The notes: a model not told the origin generated them from the sequence alone. A DNA stretch of 64,000 nucleotides from Ensifer aridi (GCF_002078505.1 NZ_LUAV01000035.1:1-64000); one strand, 5' to 3'; shown: positions 17,951 to 26,989, numbered from the stretch's first letter. A program made the numbers and translations.

Positions 17951-18318
17951 CGCGCGTCCTCCGCATGGGCTTGAACCCAAAGCTAGTGGAGGAACGCGAG
18001 CAGCATGCATCGACTGGCGGTGCCGAGGCGGCGGAAAATTATGTTTTTGGCGGCACGACAGCCAAATCTTCGGCGGTCACCCGGACGCCAGCGATGCGAC
18101 GTGTCGGCAAAGGTGTGGGAGGCGATCCAAGGAGGGCACGAGGAAGAGAAAACTCCGCCGCGATCGGCCGGCAGCGGAGAGACGTCACATAGTCAATCGG
18201 GGACGGTGGTCGGTGGTGTCACGCCCGAAGACCGGCGAGCGTGACATCTGCAGTATAAATGTAAGGGAGAATAGCTCTTGCGCGCCCTCGAAGATGATCG
18301 GGTTGCGCGGAATTGGCG
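17951..18318 (-). promoter_or_regulatory. Non-coding gap upstream of the aldehyde dehydrogenase unit
   Basis: These 368 bases separate two leftward units and should hold the promoter of the gene at 16487-17950. I see no convincing promoter pair, operator or terminator, and no coding sequence with family similarity. Confidence 0.3.
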
Positions 18319-18672
18319 TCACATCACGGTCACGTAGATCTTGCGCACCGTCTCGATGGTCTTCCAGATGCCGACGAAACCCGGCTTCATGACGAAGCTG
18401 TCGCCGCTCTTGTAGACCACCGGCTCACCGTTTTCCGGCGTGAGTTCGATGAGGCCGGACAGAATATGGCAGAACTCGAAGGTCTCGCCCTTGATGGAGC
18501 GCGTCTCGCCGGGGGTCGCTTCCCAGACGCCGGTATGGATCATCTCGCCGCGGGCGACGTCCTGGGCCCAGGTCTTGAAGGAGGGATTGCCGGAGATCAG
18601 ACGCTCGGGGAGCGGGCTAGACTCGCGCGGCGCGAAAGAGGGGTTGGTCTCGATGGTCTTCAAGAGCGACAT
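18319..18672 (-). CDS. Small cupin-domain protein (DUF861/cupin_3 type)
   Basis: This 117-residue protein is a single cupin barrel. The conserved core reads GVWEATPGETRSIKGETFEFCHILSGLIELTPENG, with the metal-site Glu and His in ETFEFCHILSG near residues 62-72, and the second motif GDSFVMKPGFVGIW near 91-104. The family includes ureidoglycine aminohydrolase-like and sugar-binding proteins; many members are small uncharacterised enzymes found beside amine or opine genes. AGGAAAGGA precedes the ATG. It is transcribed with the dehydrogenase at 18752, 79 bases upstream. The function is unknown. Confidence 0.82.
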   Translation of the reverse strand: MSLLKTIETNPSFAPRESSPLPERLISGNPSFKTWAQDVARGEMIHTGVWEATPGETRSIKGETFEFCHILSGLIELTPENGEPVVYKSGDSFVMKPGFVGIWKTIETVRKIYVTVM

Positions 18673-18751
18673 GGTTTTCCTTTCCTGGGTTTAGAACTTG
18701 ATGCGTATCGGCCGAAACACTTCACATGGCTTCGACCTGATGCGATGCGCC

Positions 18752-19675
18752 TTAGTAGCCGCGGCGGCGGTCGACTAGTCCGATCGGATCGAGACCTGAC
18801 CGCTGCCGTTTGATGTTCTCGATCACGGCTCTGGCGGCGGTTTCCGGCTGGGTGACGCTCGCGATGTGCGGCGTCAGCAGGACCTTCGGGTGAGTCCAGA
18901 AGGGATGACCGGCAAGAAGCGGTTCGGGATTGGTGACATCGATCACGGCCCCGGAGAGATGCCCGTTATCGAGCGCCTCGATAAGTGCCTCATGATCGAG
19001 TTGAGGGCCGCGGCCGACATGGACGAGCGCCGCACCGGCCGGGAGCCTGGCGAAGAGTTGGGCATTCAGGAAGCCGCGCGTGTCGTCGGTCAGCGGCAGG
19101 AGGCAGATGAGAATGTCAGTCGAGCCCAGGAAAGTATCGAGACCGTTCCGGCCGCTCAGGCACCTCACGCCGTCGATTTCGTGCGGGCTGCGGCTCCAGC
19201 CGGAGAGCGGAAAGCCGAAAGGCTTCAGCCGATCGAGTACCGCAGTACCGAGCACGCCGAGGCCGAGCACGCCGACGCGGCGGTCGGCCGCCTGAACCGG
19301 CGCAATGGCCCGCCAATTTTCGCCTCGCTGCTGCTCGAGATAGGCCGGCAGGTTGCGGTGAAGCGCGAGCACGGCAAGCGTCACATATTCCTGCATCATT
19401 CGGACGATGCCGTCCTCGACCATGCGCACCACCTGCACATGTGGCGGCACCGCATCGATGCGGAATTGGTCGACGCCGGCGCCGATCGAGAAGAGGATTT
19501 CGAGGTTTCGATAGCGCGCGAGATTGTCCGGAACCGTCCAGGTGATCAGGTAGCGTACAGCATCGGGATCAACCGTCGCCGGATCCATGGCGAAAGGAAT
19601 GTCGGGCAGTTCGCGCGCGAATGCCTCGGCGAAAATCGCACCACGCTTCGCATCGGAGTTGAAGAGGAAGGTCAT
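18752..19675 (-). CDS. D-2-hydroxyacid dehydrogenase, glyoxylate/hydroxypyruvate reductase A-like
   Basis: This 307-residue protein resembles GhrA, which reduces glyoxylate or hydroxypyruvate with NADPH. The Rossmann motif is VGVLGLGVLGTAVL near residue 135. The catalytic Arg is in VGRGPQLDHEAL near 230, the Glu in DVTNPEPLL near 255 and the His in TPHIASVTQ near 280. The N-terminal half shows the divergent form typical of GhrA (IGAGVDQF). AAGGAGA precedes the ATG at 19675. It lies 22 bases after the ArgE-like gene and upstream of the cupin gene. It may also act on another 2-keto acid from the surrounding amine or amino-acid pathway. Confidence 0.88.
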   Translation of the reverse strand: MTFLFNSDAKRGAIFAEAFARELPDIPFAMDPATVDPDAVRYLITWTVPDNLARYRNLEILFSIGAGVDQFRIDAVPPHVQVVRMVEDGIVRMMQEYVTLAVLALHRNLPAYLEQQRGENWRAIAPVQAADRRVGVLGLGVLGTAVLDRLKPFGFPLSGWSRSPHEIDGVRCLSGRNGLDTFLGSTDILICLLPLTDDTRGFLNAQLFARLPAGAALVHVGRGPQLDHEALIEALDNGHLSGAVIDVTNPEPLLAGHPFWTHPKVLLTPHIASVTQPETAARAVIENIKRQRSGLDPIGLVDRRRGY

Positions 19676-19697
19676 CGCGCGTCTCCTTCTTGAGGTC

Positions 19698-20822
19698 TCA
19701 GGCGCTGCAGCGGGCGCCGAGCGCCTCGACCATCGCCTGACAGGCTAGGAGTTCGTCGACGAGGATGTACTCATCCGGCTTGTGGGCCCGCCCAATTTCC
19801 CCGGGACCGCAGATGATCGCGTCGATGCCGGCCCGTTGGAAAAGTCCTGCCTCTGTGCCGTAGCTGACGGCCGGGAGAGGCTCGAGGCCGGTCAACTCCT
19901 CGAGCAGTGTCGCCAGCGGGGCGCGAGGTTCAAGCGAAAGCGCCGGGTAGGCACTGAGTTCCTGCCACTCCACCTCAAATCCTTGTGCCGCCAGCGCGTC
20001 GGCGGTCTTTCGCAGTGGCGCGAGCAGTTCTGCCGGGTCGACGCCCGAAATCGCTCGGGCCTCGAACTCGACCTCGCAGCTCTCCGGAATGATGTTGATC
20101 GCCTGACCGCCCTTTACCGTTCCGATCTGGAGGGAGGAGTAGGGCGGTTCGAAGACATGCTCGAAGGGGCCGCCGGCCAGCCGGTCGGCTTCGGCGACCG
20201 CTTGGGTCAGGACGCCTGCTGCGCCGTGTATCGCATTCAGCCCCTGGTCCGGGCGCGAAGAATGCCCGGAACGCCCCCTGACCGTCAGCCGGGCCGCCGC
20301 CTTGCCCTTGTGGGCACGGATCGCGCGCATACCACTTGGCTCGCCGATGATCGCGCCGAGCGGTTGGCGGCAAAGTTCCGGCAGGCGCGCGATCATGTGT
20401 GGCACGCCGCGGCAGCCGGCCTCCTCATCATAAGAGAAGGCGAGGTGCAGCGGCCGGCGAAGCGGCATTGCCGCAAGCTTCGGAATGGCGCCGAGAACGG
20501 CGGCAAGGAAACCCTTCATGTCGGTGGCGCCGCGGCCATAGAGCCGGCCTGCCTCGGCGCGAAGGCGGAAGGGATCGCTGGTCCAGCCGCCTTCTGCGGC
20601 GGGGACCACGTCCATATGGCCAGAGAGAATATAGCCGGACACGTCCATAGGACCGATCGTAGCGAAAAGATTGGAGCGATCGCCCTCAGGGCCGGGTAGC
20701 ACCGTCGCGGCAATGCCGTGGCTTTGCAGGTAGCCGCGGATCCATGCCACGATGTCGGCATTGGACGTGCCGACGACGGAGGGGAAGCCAACGAGCTTCT
20801 CGAGGATTTCCACTGCCTGCAT
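19698..20822 (-). CDS. M20 family deacylase, acetylornithine deacetylase (ArgE)-like
   Basis: This 374-residue zinc peptidase-family enzyme removes acyl groups from amino acids. The di-metal site is visible: His and Asp in SGHMDVVPA near residue 66, the bridging Asp in GRGATDMKGFLA near 97, the catalytic Glu pair in SYDEEAGCRG near 131 and the last His in GRAHKPDEY near 350. The dimerisation lid lies at about 170-280. GAGGGGC precedes the ATG. In this location a catabolic role is likelier than arginine synthesis: it could hydrolyse an N-acetyl amino acid made by one of the two GNAT proteins. It heads a leftward unit with the genes at 18752 and 18319. Confidence 0.88.
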   Translation of the reverse strand: MQAVEILEKLVGFPSVVGTSNADIVAWIRGYLQSHGIAATVLPGPEGDRSNLFATIGPMDVSGYILSGHMDVVPAAEGGWTSDPFRLRAEAGRLYGRGATDMKGFLAAVLGAIPKLAAMPLRRPLHLAFSYDEEAGCRGVPHMIARLPELCRQPLGAIIGEPSGMRAIRAHKGKAAARLTVRGRSGHSSRPDQGLNAIHGAAGVLTQAVAEADRLAGGPFEHVFEPPYSSLQIGTVKGGQAINIIPESCEVEFEARAISGVDPAELLAPLRKTADALAAQGFEVEWQELSAYPALSLEPRAPLATLLEELTGLEPLPAVSYGTEAGLFQRAGIDAIICGPGEIGRAHKPDEYILVDELLACQAMVEALGARCSA

Positions 20823-21130
20823 TGGCGCCCCTCATAACATCCCCGGCCTTGCCGGGCTTGGTGCCGTCGATCATGCGTTCACAGCGACGGGTGCTGCATC
20901 GACGCAGCGACGCCGGCTCGCCTTGTCTGCTAGCTTAGGAGCCCGCCCAGGCTTTACATGCCGAAAGTGCGCCTGATTTGGACGATTGTTGTGTGGGTTG
21001 CCGCCTCTCAAGCGAATTGTACCGGCCGCCCCGTCTTATTCTGAAGAAGAAGCGCTTTGGTCCGTGTCGGCATTGCGTGCTGCGCGGACGGGACATGAAA
21101 ACCAAACGAAACGAGGGCGGGAGGCAAAGA
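20823..21130 (+). promoter_or_regulatory. Divergent gap between the ArgE-like and GNAT genes
   Basis: About 308 bases hold the promoters of two divergent units. No recognisable operator, sigma54 site or RpoE2-type site is seen. An ATG at 21095 in frame with the GNAT gene lacks a good ribosome site. Confidence 0.3.
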
Positions 21131-22033
21131 GTGGGCGCAAAGGCATCCGAATTCAAGGTCGTCGATAGCTTCGAAATGCGAATCGCCGGGATCGAGAGCG
21201 TCGATCTGGAGCTTTTGCATGCACTGTCGATTTCCGTCGGGTGGCCGCACCGCTCCGAAGATCTGCAGTTTCTGCGCGAGTTCGGCCGCGGTTATGTGGC
21301 GCTCGATGAAATCGGTAGGCTGACCGGCTCGGCCATGTGGTTCCCCCACGGCGACAATTTTGCGACTATAGGAATGGTGATTACCTCGCCGCGGCTGCAG
21401 ACGAATGGCACCGGCCGCTGGCTGATGGAACACGTGCTTGCGGATTGCGAAGGCCGCGACCTCAGGCTCAATGCGACGAGGGCCGCCCGCCGGCTCTATC
21501 ACGCCCTCGGGTTTCAGCCCGTCAGAACCATATATCAGTGTCAGGGCATCGCCCGTCGTCCAACCGATCTGCCGGCGCTACCGGAGGGGACGGCAGTCCG
21601 GAGGCTGGGGTCGGAGGACCTTGCCGCTGTCGCCGAGCTTGATGCCAAAGCCTTCGGGGTCGCGAGGACGGAGCTGATTGACAAGCTCCTGGTCCAGTCG
21701 GCAGGCTATGGCTTGTTCCGCGGCGGCTCGTTGCGCGCTTTTGCGCTCTGCCGGCCGTTTGGCAAAGGCCATGTCGTTGGACCGGTCGTAGCAGAAGGCG
21801 ACGCGGAAGCCATCGCGGTGGTCCAGCCGCACGTGTCCGAACACCAAGACCAGTTCCTGAGACTGGACACGCCCTTCGAGACCGGTGCCTTCGCAACGTT
21901 CCTCTCGCAATCCGGCCTGGCTGTCTTCGACACGGTGCTCGCAATGTCCAAACCCGGCAATGCCGGTGCCGCGGCCGTCTCGGCTGCAGCGGGGCCAAGC
22001 CTCTACGGCTTGGTTGGCCACGCACTCGGCTGA
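21131..22033 (+). CDS. GNAT family N-acetyltransferase, paralogue of the protein at 10640
   Basis: This 300-residue protein is a two-domain GNAT. The N-terminal domain includes SISVGWPHRSEDL near residue 30 and a degenerate acetyl-CoA loop QTNGTGRWLM near 95. The C-terminal half resembles the YitH-type domain of its paralogue (VGPVVAEGDAEAIAVV, FLRLDTP). The GTG at 21131 is chosen because GGGAGG lies 8 bases upstream; an in-frame ATG at 21095 has no comparable site. The two paralogues flank the catabolic region, so both may act on its amines or N-acyl products (inference). Confidence 0.82.
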   Translation: MGAKASEFKVVDSFEMRIAGIESVDLELLHALSISVGWPHRSEDLQFLREFGRGYVALDEIGRLTGSAMWFPHGDNFATIGMVITSPRLQTNGTGRWLMEHVLADCEGRDLRLNATRAARRLYHALGFQPVRTIYQCQGIARRPTDLPALPEGTAVRRLGSEDLAAVAELDAKAFGVARTELIDKLLVQSAGYGLFRGGSLRAFALCRPFGKGHVVGPVVAEGDAEAIAVVQPHVSEHQDQFLRLDTPFETGAFATFLSQSGLAVFDTVLAMSKPGNAGAAAVSAAAGPSLYGLVGHALG

Positions 22034-22411
22034 GCTTCACGCCCAAGACGTCTCCCCGAACATCGACAGCGGAGTGCTCGCCGTCATCTGGCTGCGGTTG
22101 GTGCTGCAGTTGTCACCGGGCATATCTACAGAGCCGCGCGTCTTATCAGACCCGCAAAGATCGCTGTATCCTGCAGTGGATGCGCTCGCGCATCGAAAAT
22201 TTTGATGCCGCCTGTCGGTTTCCGCCAACGTCGTTCGTCTAACTATCGACGCTGCTGCATGTTTCCTTAATTCAAGCTCGGTTTTTAAGGATAAAACATG
22301 CAGTAAATTCAAGGTTCTACAGCCTCCTTTGTGCGTCCGAAAGCTGCAGGCGAACCGCCCCGAAGGCGAGGGGTGTCACGTCGAAGGATTTGCCTAAACG
22401 GAGACCGAAAA
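22034..22411. other. Intergenic stretch with a decayed mosaic repeat
   Basis: The 378 bases between the GNAT and MFS genes contain no supportable gene. The second half is taken by a diverged copy of the repeat also found at 28350 and 59170 (see 22258-22350). The MFS promoter must lie at its right end or inside the repeat. Confidence 0.5.
22258..22350 (+). repeat. Intergenic mosaic repeat family A, copy 1 (decayed)
   Basis: The copy begins CATGTTTCCTTAA and shows TTAAGGATAAAACATG about 20 bases later, forming an imperfect hairpin. It then reads TTCAAGGTTCTACAGCC and GTGCGTCCG, parallel to the copies at 28350 and 59170. The second hairpin has lost its right arm. Confidence 0.7.
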
Positions 22412-23620
22412 ATGATCAGTTCTCATTATCGATGGGTGATTGTAGCGGCGGGTGGCCTCCTGGGCTGTATCGCGATAGGCGCCATGTTTTCGCTGCCTGT
22501 CTTTCTCCAGCCCATTTCGCGCGACACTGGATGGTCCGTTACCGGCGTGTCGAGCGCCATGACCGTGGGCTTTATCGCGATGGCCTTGGCGAGCATGATC
22601 TGGGGCGCCGCCTCGGATCGTTGGGGTCCGCGTTTGGTCGTGGTGACCGGGTCGGCCCTTTTGGCTGCGAGCCTGGCGCTCGCTAGCAGGGCGACGTCGC
22701 TCATCGAGTTTCAAATCCTATTCGGCTTAATCGTCGGAGGTGCCTGCGCCGCGATCTTCGCGCCGATGATGGCTTGCGTGACAGGCTGGTTCGACACCCA
22801 CCGCAGCCTTGCCGTATCTCTGGTGTCCGCCGGCATGGGGATGGCGCCGATGACCATGTCTCCCTTGGCGGGATGGCTGGTCTCGATCTTCGATTGGAGG
22901 ACGTCGCTGCTGATCATTGCTGCCCTCGCCGCAGCCATCATGATCCCGGCAGCATTGCTGTTGCGCAGTCCGCCGGCGTTGGAGGAGTCGCATGCCGCCG
23001 CATCTTCAGGCGAAGGGCCTGATATGTCCTTGGAGCAGGCGCTCAGATCGCCCCAATTCATCATATTGCTGCTGACGAACTTCTTCTGCTGCGCCACGCA
23101 TTCGGGGCCGATCTTCCACACGGTGAGCTATGCGATGAGCTGCGGTATTCCGATGCTCGCCGCTGTTTCGATCTATAGCGTCGAGGGTTTGGCGGGCATG
23201 GGCGGTCGCGTCGCCTTTGGCATCCTCGGAGACCGCTACGGAGCAAAACGCATTCTGGTCGCGGGCCTGCTGCTGCAGGCGTTCGGCGCATTGGCCTATT
23301 TCTTCGTGCGCGATCTCGGCGCGTTTTACGCGGTGGCGGCCCTGTTCGGCTTCATCTATGCCGGCGTCATGCCCCTCTACGCGGTGATCGCACGTGAGAA
23401 TTTCCCCTTGCGCATGATGGGCACCGTCATCGGCGGAACGGCCATGGCCGGGAGCCTCGGCATGGCTATCGGTCCGCTCGCCGGTGGCCTGATCTACGAC
23501 GCCTTTGACAGCTACGGCTGGCTTTATATCGGCGCCTGGGGCATTGGCATCGGTGCTTTCCTGATCGCCATGACCTTCAAGCCATTCCCCAAGGATCGGC
23601 CGGCGCTGGCGCCAGCCTAA
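22412..23620 (+). CDS. Major facilitator superfamily transporter
   Basis: This 402-residue inner-membrane protein has about 12 helices in two halves. The first half carries the MFS loop motif AASDRWGPRLVVVTG near residues 65-80, and the second half has GILGDRYGAKRILVAG near 270-285. It resembles the oxalate/formate and monocarboxylate carrier branch (MctP/YbfB-like MFS) in SLPVFLQPISRDTGWSVTGVSSAM, but the substrate cannot be fixed. The ATG at 22412 follows CGGAGAC. It stands alone between two mosaic repeats. Its TAA stop is the first triplet of the repeat at 23618. Confidence 0.87.
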   Translation: MISSHYRWVIVAAGGLLGCIAIGAMFSLPVFLQPISRDTGWSVTGVSSAMTVGFIAMALASMIWGAASDRWGPRLVVVTGSALLAASLALASRATSLIEFQILFGLIVGGACAAIFAPMMACVTGWFDTHRSLAVSLVSAGMGMAPMTMSPLAGWLVSIFDWRTSLLIIAALAAAIMIPAALLLRSPPALEESHAAASSGEGPDMSLEQALRSPQFIILLLTNFFCCATHSGPIFHTVSYAMSCGIPMLAAVSIYSVEGLAGMGGRVAFGILGDRYGAKRILVAGLLLQAFGALAYFFVRDLGAFYAVAALFGFIYAGVMPLYAVIARENFPLRMMGTVIGGTAMAGSLGMAIGPLAGGLIYDAFDSYGWLYIGAWGIGIGAFLIAMTFKPFPKDRPALAPA

Positions 23621-23723
23621 TGCATATCGCCCAAAGGTGTGCTGCGCCTTTGGGACCACGACATGCGCAAGAACAAGGACCTGAAGCGCGTCGCATGAAC
23701 TCGTTTGCATGCGACGCGTTTAG
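23618..23723 (+). repeat. Intergenic mosaic repeat family B, copy 1
   Basis: The element begins CTAATGCATATCGCCC and includes a 9-base hairpin (CCAAAGGTG.. with ..GCCTTTGGG), GACATGCGCAAGAACAAGG, CCTGAAGCGCGTCGCATG and a terminal hairpin (GCGTCGCATG with CATGCGACGC). An inverted copy with the same order of parts lies at 48320-48427. The MFS stop codon TAA is part of the element's first bases. Confidence 0.75.
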
Positions 23724-23864
23724 CAATGAATGCCGGCACCAGGAGTGCCGGGACGGGGCACACGGCGTCGCGTGGGCTCGATGTCAATTTTCCTTCACGC
23801 CGCTGTGGAATAAGCCAACATGGACAGGGCTGGCTGACGCCCCCGTGAACGTCGGAGGAACGAG

Positions 23865-24785
23865 ATGAAGAACGAACGAGACGAGGTAGAGCGCGTCGAT
23901 TGGCTGGAAGCGGAGCTGGCCGACACGCTGGACGAGGATTACGAGCTCGAGCTTTCCGAACCCGCACTGTCGGAGGAAATCCGCAAGATTTACCGTAAGT
24001 CTCATCCTCCGACGATTCCGCGTATGGACTATTTCCGCACGCTCTTGACACTGCAGTCGGAGTTGATCAAGCTGCAGGATTGGGTGGCCTACCGCAAGGA
24101 GAAGGTCGTCGTGATCTTCGAGGGGCGCGATGCGGCCGGTAAGGGCGGTGTCATCAAGCGCATCACCCAGCGGCTGAATCCCCGCGTCGTACGGGTCGTG
24201 GCGCTGCCGGCCCCGTCCGACCGCGAGAAGACCCAATGGTACTTCCAGCGCTACGTGCCGCATCTGCCCGCCGGCGGCGAGATCGTGCTTTTCGACCGCT
24301 CCTGGTACAACCGCTCGGGCGTCGAACGGGTCATGGGCTTCGCGACGGAAGATGAGGTCGAACAATTCTTCAACGACGTGCCGGAATTCGAGCGCATGCT
24401 GGTGCGTTCGGGCATTCGTCTCGTCAAATACTGGTTCTCGATCACGGACGAAGAGCAGCAGATGCGCTTCCTGATGCGCATCCACGATCCCTTGAAACAG
24501 TGGAAGCTCTCGCCGATGGACCTGCAGTCGCGCGTCCGCTGGGAGGCCTACACCAAGGCCAAGGAGGAGACGTTTGCCCGCACAAATATTTCCGAGGCGC
24601 CGTGGTTCATCGTCGAGGCCAATGACAAGAAACGGGCGCGCCTGAACTGCATCGACCACCTGCTCAGGCAGATCCCTTACGAGGACGTTCCGCACGAGGA
24701 TATCAGCTTGCCGGAGCGGATCTTCAACCCCGACTATGAGCGCCAGGTTCTGCCGCGGGAGCTCTATGTTCCCTCGAAATACTAG
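23865..24785 (+). CDS. ppk2: Polyphosphate kinase 2
   Basis: This 306-residue cytoplasmic enzyme of the PPK2 family transfers phosphate between polyphosphate and nucleotides, usually forming GTP or ATP from the diphosphates. The Walker A motif is EGRDAAGKGGVIKRI near residue 90, Walker B is VLFDRSWYNRSGVERVMGF near 145, and the lid motif RSGIRLVKYWFS is near 182. The acidic N-terminal extension of about 55 residues and the overall length fit the single-domain class I type. GGAGGAACGAG precedes the ATG. It is monocistronic. Its TAG stop lies in the left end of the repeat at 24782. Confidence 0.95.
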   Translation: MKNERDEVERVDWLEAELADTLDEDYELELSEPALSEEIRKIYRKSHPPTIPRMDYFRTLLTLQSELIKLQDWVAYRKEKVVVIFEGRDAAGKGGVIKRITQRLNPRVVRVVALPAPSDREKTQWYFQRYVPHLPAGGEIVLFDRSWYNRSGVERVMGFATEDEVEQFFNDVPEFERMLVRSGIRLVKYWFSITDEEQQMRFLMRIHDPLKQWKLSPMDLQSRVRWEAYTKAKEETFARTNISEAPWFIVEANDKKRARLNCIDHLLRQIPYEDVPHEDISLPERIFNPDYERQVLPRELYVPSKY

Positions 24786-24831
24786 AGCATTTTGCAGTCA
24801 GCGTGATTCCACTGACCACAAGATGCTTTAG
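24782..24831. repeat. Short mosaic repeat with inverted ends between convergent genes
   Basis: The 50-base element has inverted ends: CTAGAGCATTTTG on the + strand and CTAAAGCATCTTG on the - strand. The centre carries GTCAGCGTGATTCCACTGAC, itself a hairpin (GTCAG with CTGAC). The TAG of the left end is the stop codon of ppk2 and the TAA of the right end is the stop codon of the convergent GntR gene. It probably also serves as the bidirectional terminator. Confidence 0.75.
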
Positions 24832-25559
24832 CCGTTCGCGCTCTCGGCCTTGGCCTTCGGCGCATAGAGGGCGCGCGAGCGTTCGAGGTGCTTGATCATC
24901 GCCTGTTCGGCCTCGTCGGGATTTCCGCGGCGGATGCAGTCGATGATTTCCTCGTGCTCGCTGAGCGTCACGTTTTCCCGCCCGGTCCAGATCAGCATTT
25001 CAGTGTGATATTCCTTGAGCCAACCGAGCATCGCTTCGCTGACGGCGGTGAAGATCGGATTGCCGGAAATCTGCGCGATGCGGGTGTGGAAGGCCATGTC
25101 GGCTGCGATGAAGGCGTCGGAGTCGCCAAGGGCTGCTCGCTGGCGCTTCAGCGTTTCTTCGAGCGCTGCAATGTCGGCGGCGCTCGCGCGGCTGGTCGCC
25201 TCGCGAATCATGCCGCGCTCGAAGAAGATGCGCGCGCTTTTCAGATGTTCGAGCGAGTCCGAAGAGGCCGAAAGCATGATCTTGGCGGCGAGATCCACCT
25301 GCCGAAGGAGCGATTTCGCCGTCGGCTGCAGTACCTTGGCGCGCTCCCCATGTGAAATCTCGATCAGCCCCATATTGGCGAGCGCCTGCATCGCCTCGCG
25401 AATGGCCGGGCGCCCGACCTGAAAGCGCTCCATCAGCATCCGCTCGGAAGGCATCTCGTCTCCCGGCTGCAATTCGCCGCTTTCGATCAGCCCCTTCAGC
25501 CTCGCGAAGACCTCGTCCGAGAGCTTCCTGCGAACAATGGGCTCGGATTGAATGACCAT
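24828..25559 (-). CDS. GntR/FadR-family transcriptional regulator of the apionate-type locus
   Basis: This 243-residue protein has an N-terminal winged helix (about residues 8-75; PGDEMPSERMLMERFQVGRPAIREAMQAL) and a C-terminal FCD ligand domain with metal-binding His in FHTRIAQISGN near 160 and EHEEIIDCIRRGN near 205. ATG 25559 has GGAG five bases upstream, and the family N-terminus fits there; an upstream extension to 25682 has no support. It is divergent from the RuBisCO-like gene by 173 bases, so it most likely represses the oiaX-oiaK pair and responds to a sugar acid from that pathway. Confidence 0.9.
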   Translation of the reverse strand: MVIQSEPIVRRKLSDEVFARLKGLIESGELQPGDEMPSERMLMERFQVGRPAIREAMQALANMGLIEISHGERAKVLQPTAKSLLRQVDLAAKIMLSASSDSLEHLKSARIFFERGMIREATSRASAADIAALEETLKRQRAALGDSDAFIAADMAFHTRIAQISGNPIFTAVSEAMLGWLKEYHTEMLIWTGRENVTLSEHEEIIDCIRRGNPDEAEQAMIKHLERSRALYAPKAKAESANG

Positions 25560-25732
25560 GTGAACTCCACTCGTCTTGTGGCTCATTCCTATATGCACGA
25601 TTTCCACAAGGAGGAAATCTTGGGGCGCGCCACCCGCCGCCGGAGGGGCGCGAATTTTCTCTTGCGCAACTGAGATACTCATTATACCAGTTGACGGAAA
25701 GAGGCTACTGAATTCAACGCGAGAGCGCGCCC

Positions 25733-26989
25733 GTGATACGCATCACCTACCGCATCGAGAGCCCGGGCGACGTCGAGGCGCTGGCGGCAAAGATCGCAAG
25801 CGACCAGTCCACCGGGACCTTCGTGCCGGTGCCCGGCGAGACCGAGGAGCTGAAGGCGCGCGTTGCGGCACGCGTCGTCGCTGTCCGTCACCTGGAGCCG
25901 GCCGATCGGCCCTCTCTGCCAGATGAAGCCGGGGAGGCCAGGCGCTTTAATCGAGCCGAAGCGGACATATGTTTTCCGCTCGAAGCGGTCGGCACGGATC
26001 TGTCGGCGCTGATGACGATCGCGATCGGCGGCGTTTATTCCATCAAAGGCCTGACCGGCATCCGCGTCGTTGACATGAAACTGCCGCCGGAATTTGCAGC
26101 CGCGCATCCCGGTCCGCAATTCGGCGTCGCCGGCAGCCGGCGCCTGACCGGCGTCCAAGGGCGGCCGATCATCGGGACGATCGTGAAGCCGGCGCTGGGC
26201 TTGAGGCCGGAGGAAACCGCCGCTCTCGTGGGCGACCTGCTTTCTTCCGGTGTCGATTTCGTCAAGGACGACGAGAAGCTGATGAGCCCGGCCTATTCGC
26301 CGCTGAGGGACCGGGTCGCTGCGATCATGCCGAAGATCCTCGATCATGAGCAGAAGACCGGCAAGAAGGTGATGTATGCCTTCGGCATATCGCATACCGA
26401 TCCGGACGAGATGATGCGCAACCACGATCTCGTGGTGGCCGCCGGCGGCAATGCCGCGGTCGTCAACATCAATTCGGTCGGCATGGGCGGCGTCGCCTTC
26501 CTGCGCAAGCGCTCTCGCCTCGTCCTCCATGCCCATCGTAATGGCTGGGATATTCTCACCCGCCATGGCGGCCTTGGCATGGAGTTTTCGGTCTGGCAGC
26601 AATTCTGGCGGCTGATCGGCGTCGATCAGTTCCAGATCAACGGCATCCGCGTCAAATACTGGGAGCCGGACGAGAGCTTCGTGAAATCGTTCAAGGCGGT
26701 GAGCACGCCGCTCTTTTCCGAGAAGGATTGCCCGCTGCCCGTCGTCGGTTCCGGCCAATGGGGCGGGCAGGCGCCGGAGACCTATGCTCGCACCGGGCGA
26801 TCGACCGATCTCCTCTATCTCTGCGGTGGGGGCATCGTCAGCCATGCGGGTGGCGCGGGCGCCGGCGTCAGGGCCGTTCGGCAGGCCTGGGAGGCCGCGG
26901 TCGCTGGCATTCCGCTCGCCGACTACGCGCGCGAACATCCTGAACTCGCGCAGTCGCTCAAAAAATTCGCCGACGGCCAGGGCGCCTGA
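25733..26989 (+). CDS. oiaX: RuBisCO-like protein, probable 3-oxo-isoapionate-4-phosphate decarboxylase
   Basis: This 418-residue protein is a form IV RuBisCO-like protein. The active-site Lys region GTIVKPALGLRPEE is near residue 147, the carbamylated-Lys metal site VDFVKDDEKL is near 178-187, and HAHRNGWD is near 263. It does not fix CO2; the loop-6 Lys segment of true RuBisCO is not conserved. The 23-base gap to a DUF1537 kinase gene identifies it as the OiaX type, which decarboxylates 3-oxo-isoapionate 4-phosphate in D-apiose/D-apionate breakdown. The start is GTG at 25733, with a weak purine tract (GAGAG) upstream. Other RuBisCO-like functions, such as in methionine salvage, are less likely because no such neighbours are present. 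Confidence 0.87.
   Translation: MIRITYRIESPGDVEALAAKIASDQSTGTFVPVPGETEELKARVAARVVAVRHLEPADRPSLPDEAGEARRFNRAEADICFPLEAVGTDLSALMTIAIGGVYSIKGLTGIRVVDMKLPPEFAAAHPGPQFGVAGSRRLTGVQGRPIIGTIVKPALGLRPEETAALVGDLLSSGVDFVKDDEKLMSPAYSPLRDRVAAIMPKILDHEQKTGKKVMYAFGISHTDPDEMMRNHDLVVAAGGNAAVVNINSVGMGGVAFLRKRSRLVLHAHRNGWDILTRHGGLGMEFSVWQQFWRLIGVDQFQINGIRVKYWEPDESFVKSFKAVSTPLFSEKDCPLPVVGSGQWGGQAPETYARTGRSTDLLYLCGGGIVSHAGGAGAGVRAVRQAWEAAVAGIPLADYAREHPELAQSLKKFADGQGA

Noticed and set aside
25560..25732. GntR operator between the regulator and oiaX
   Set aside because: A GGTATA-like sequence occurs once on the - strand near 25684, but no palindrome or repeated site supports it.
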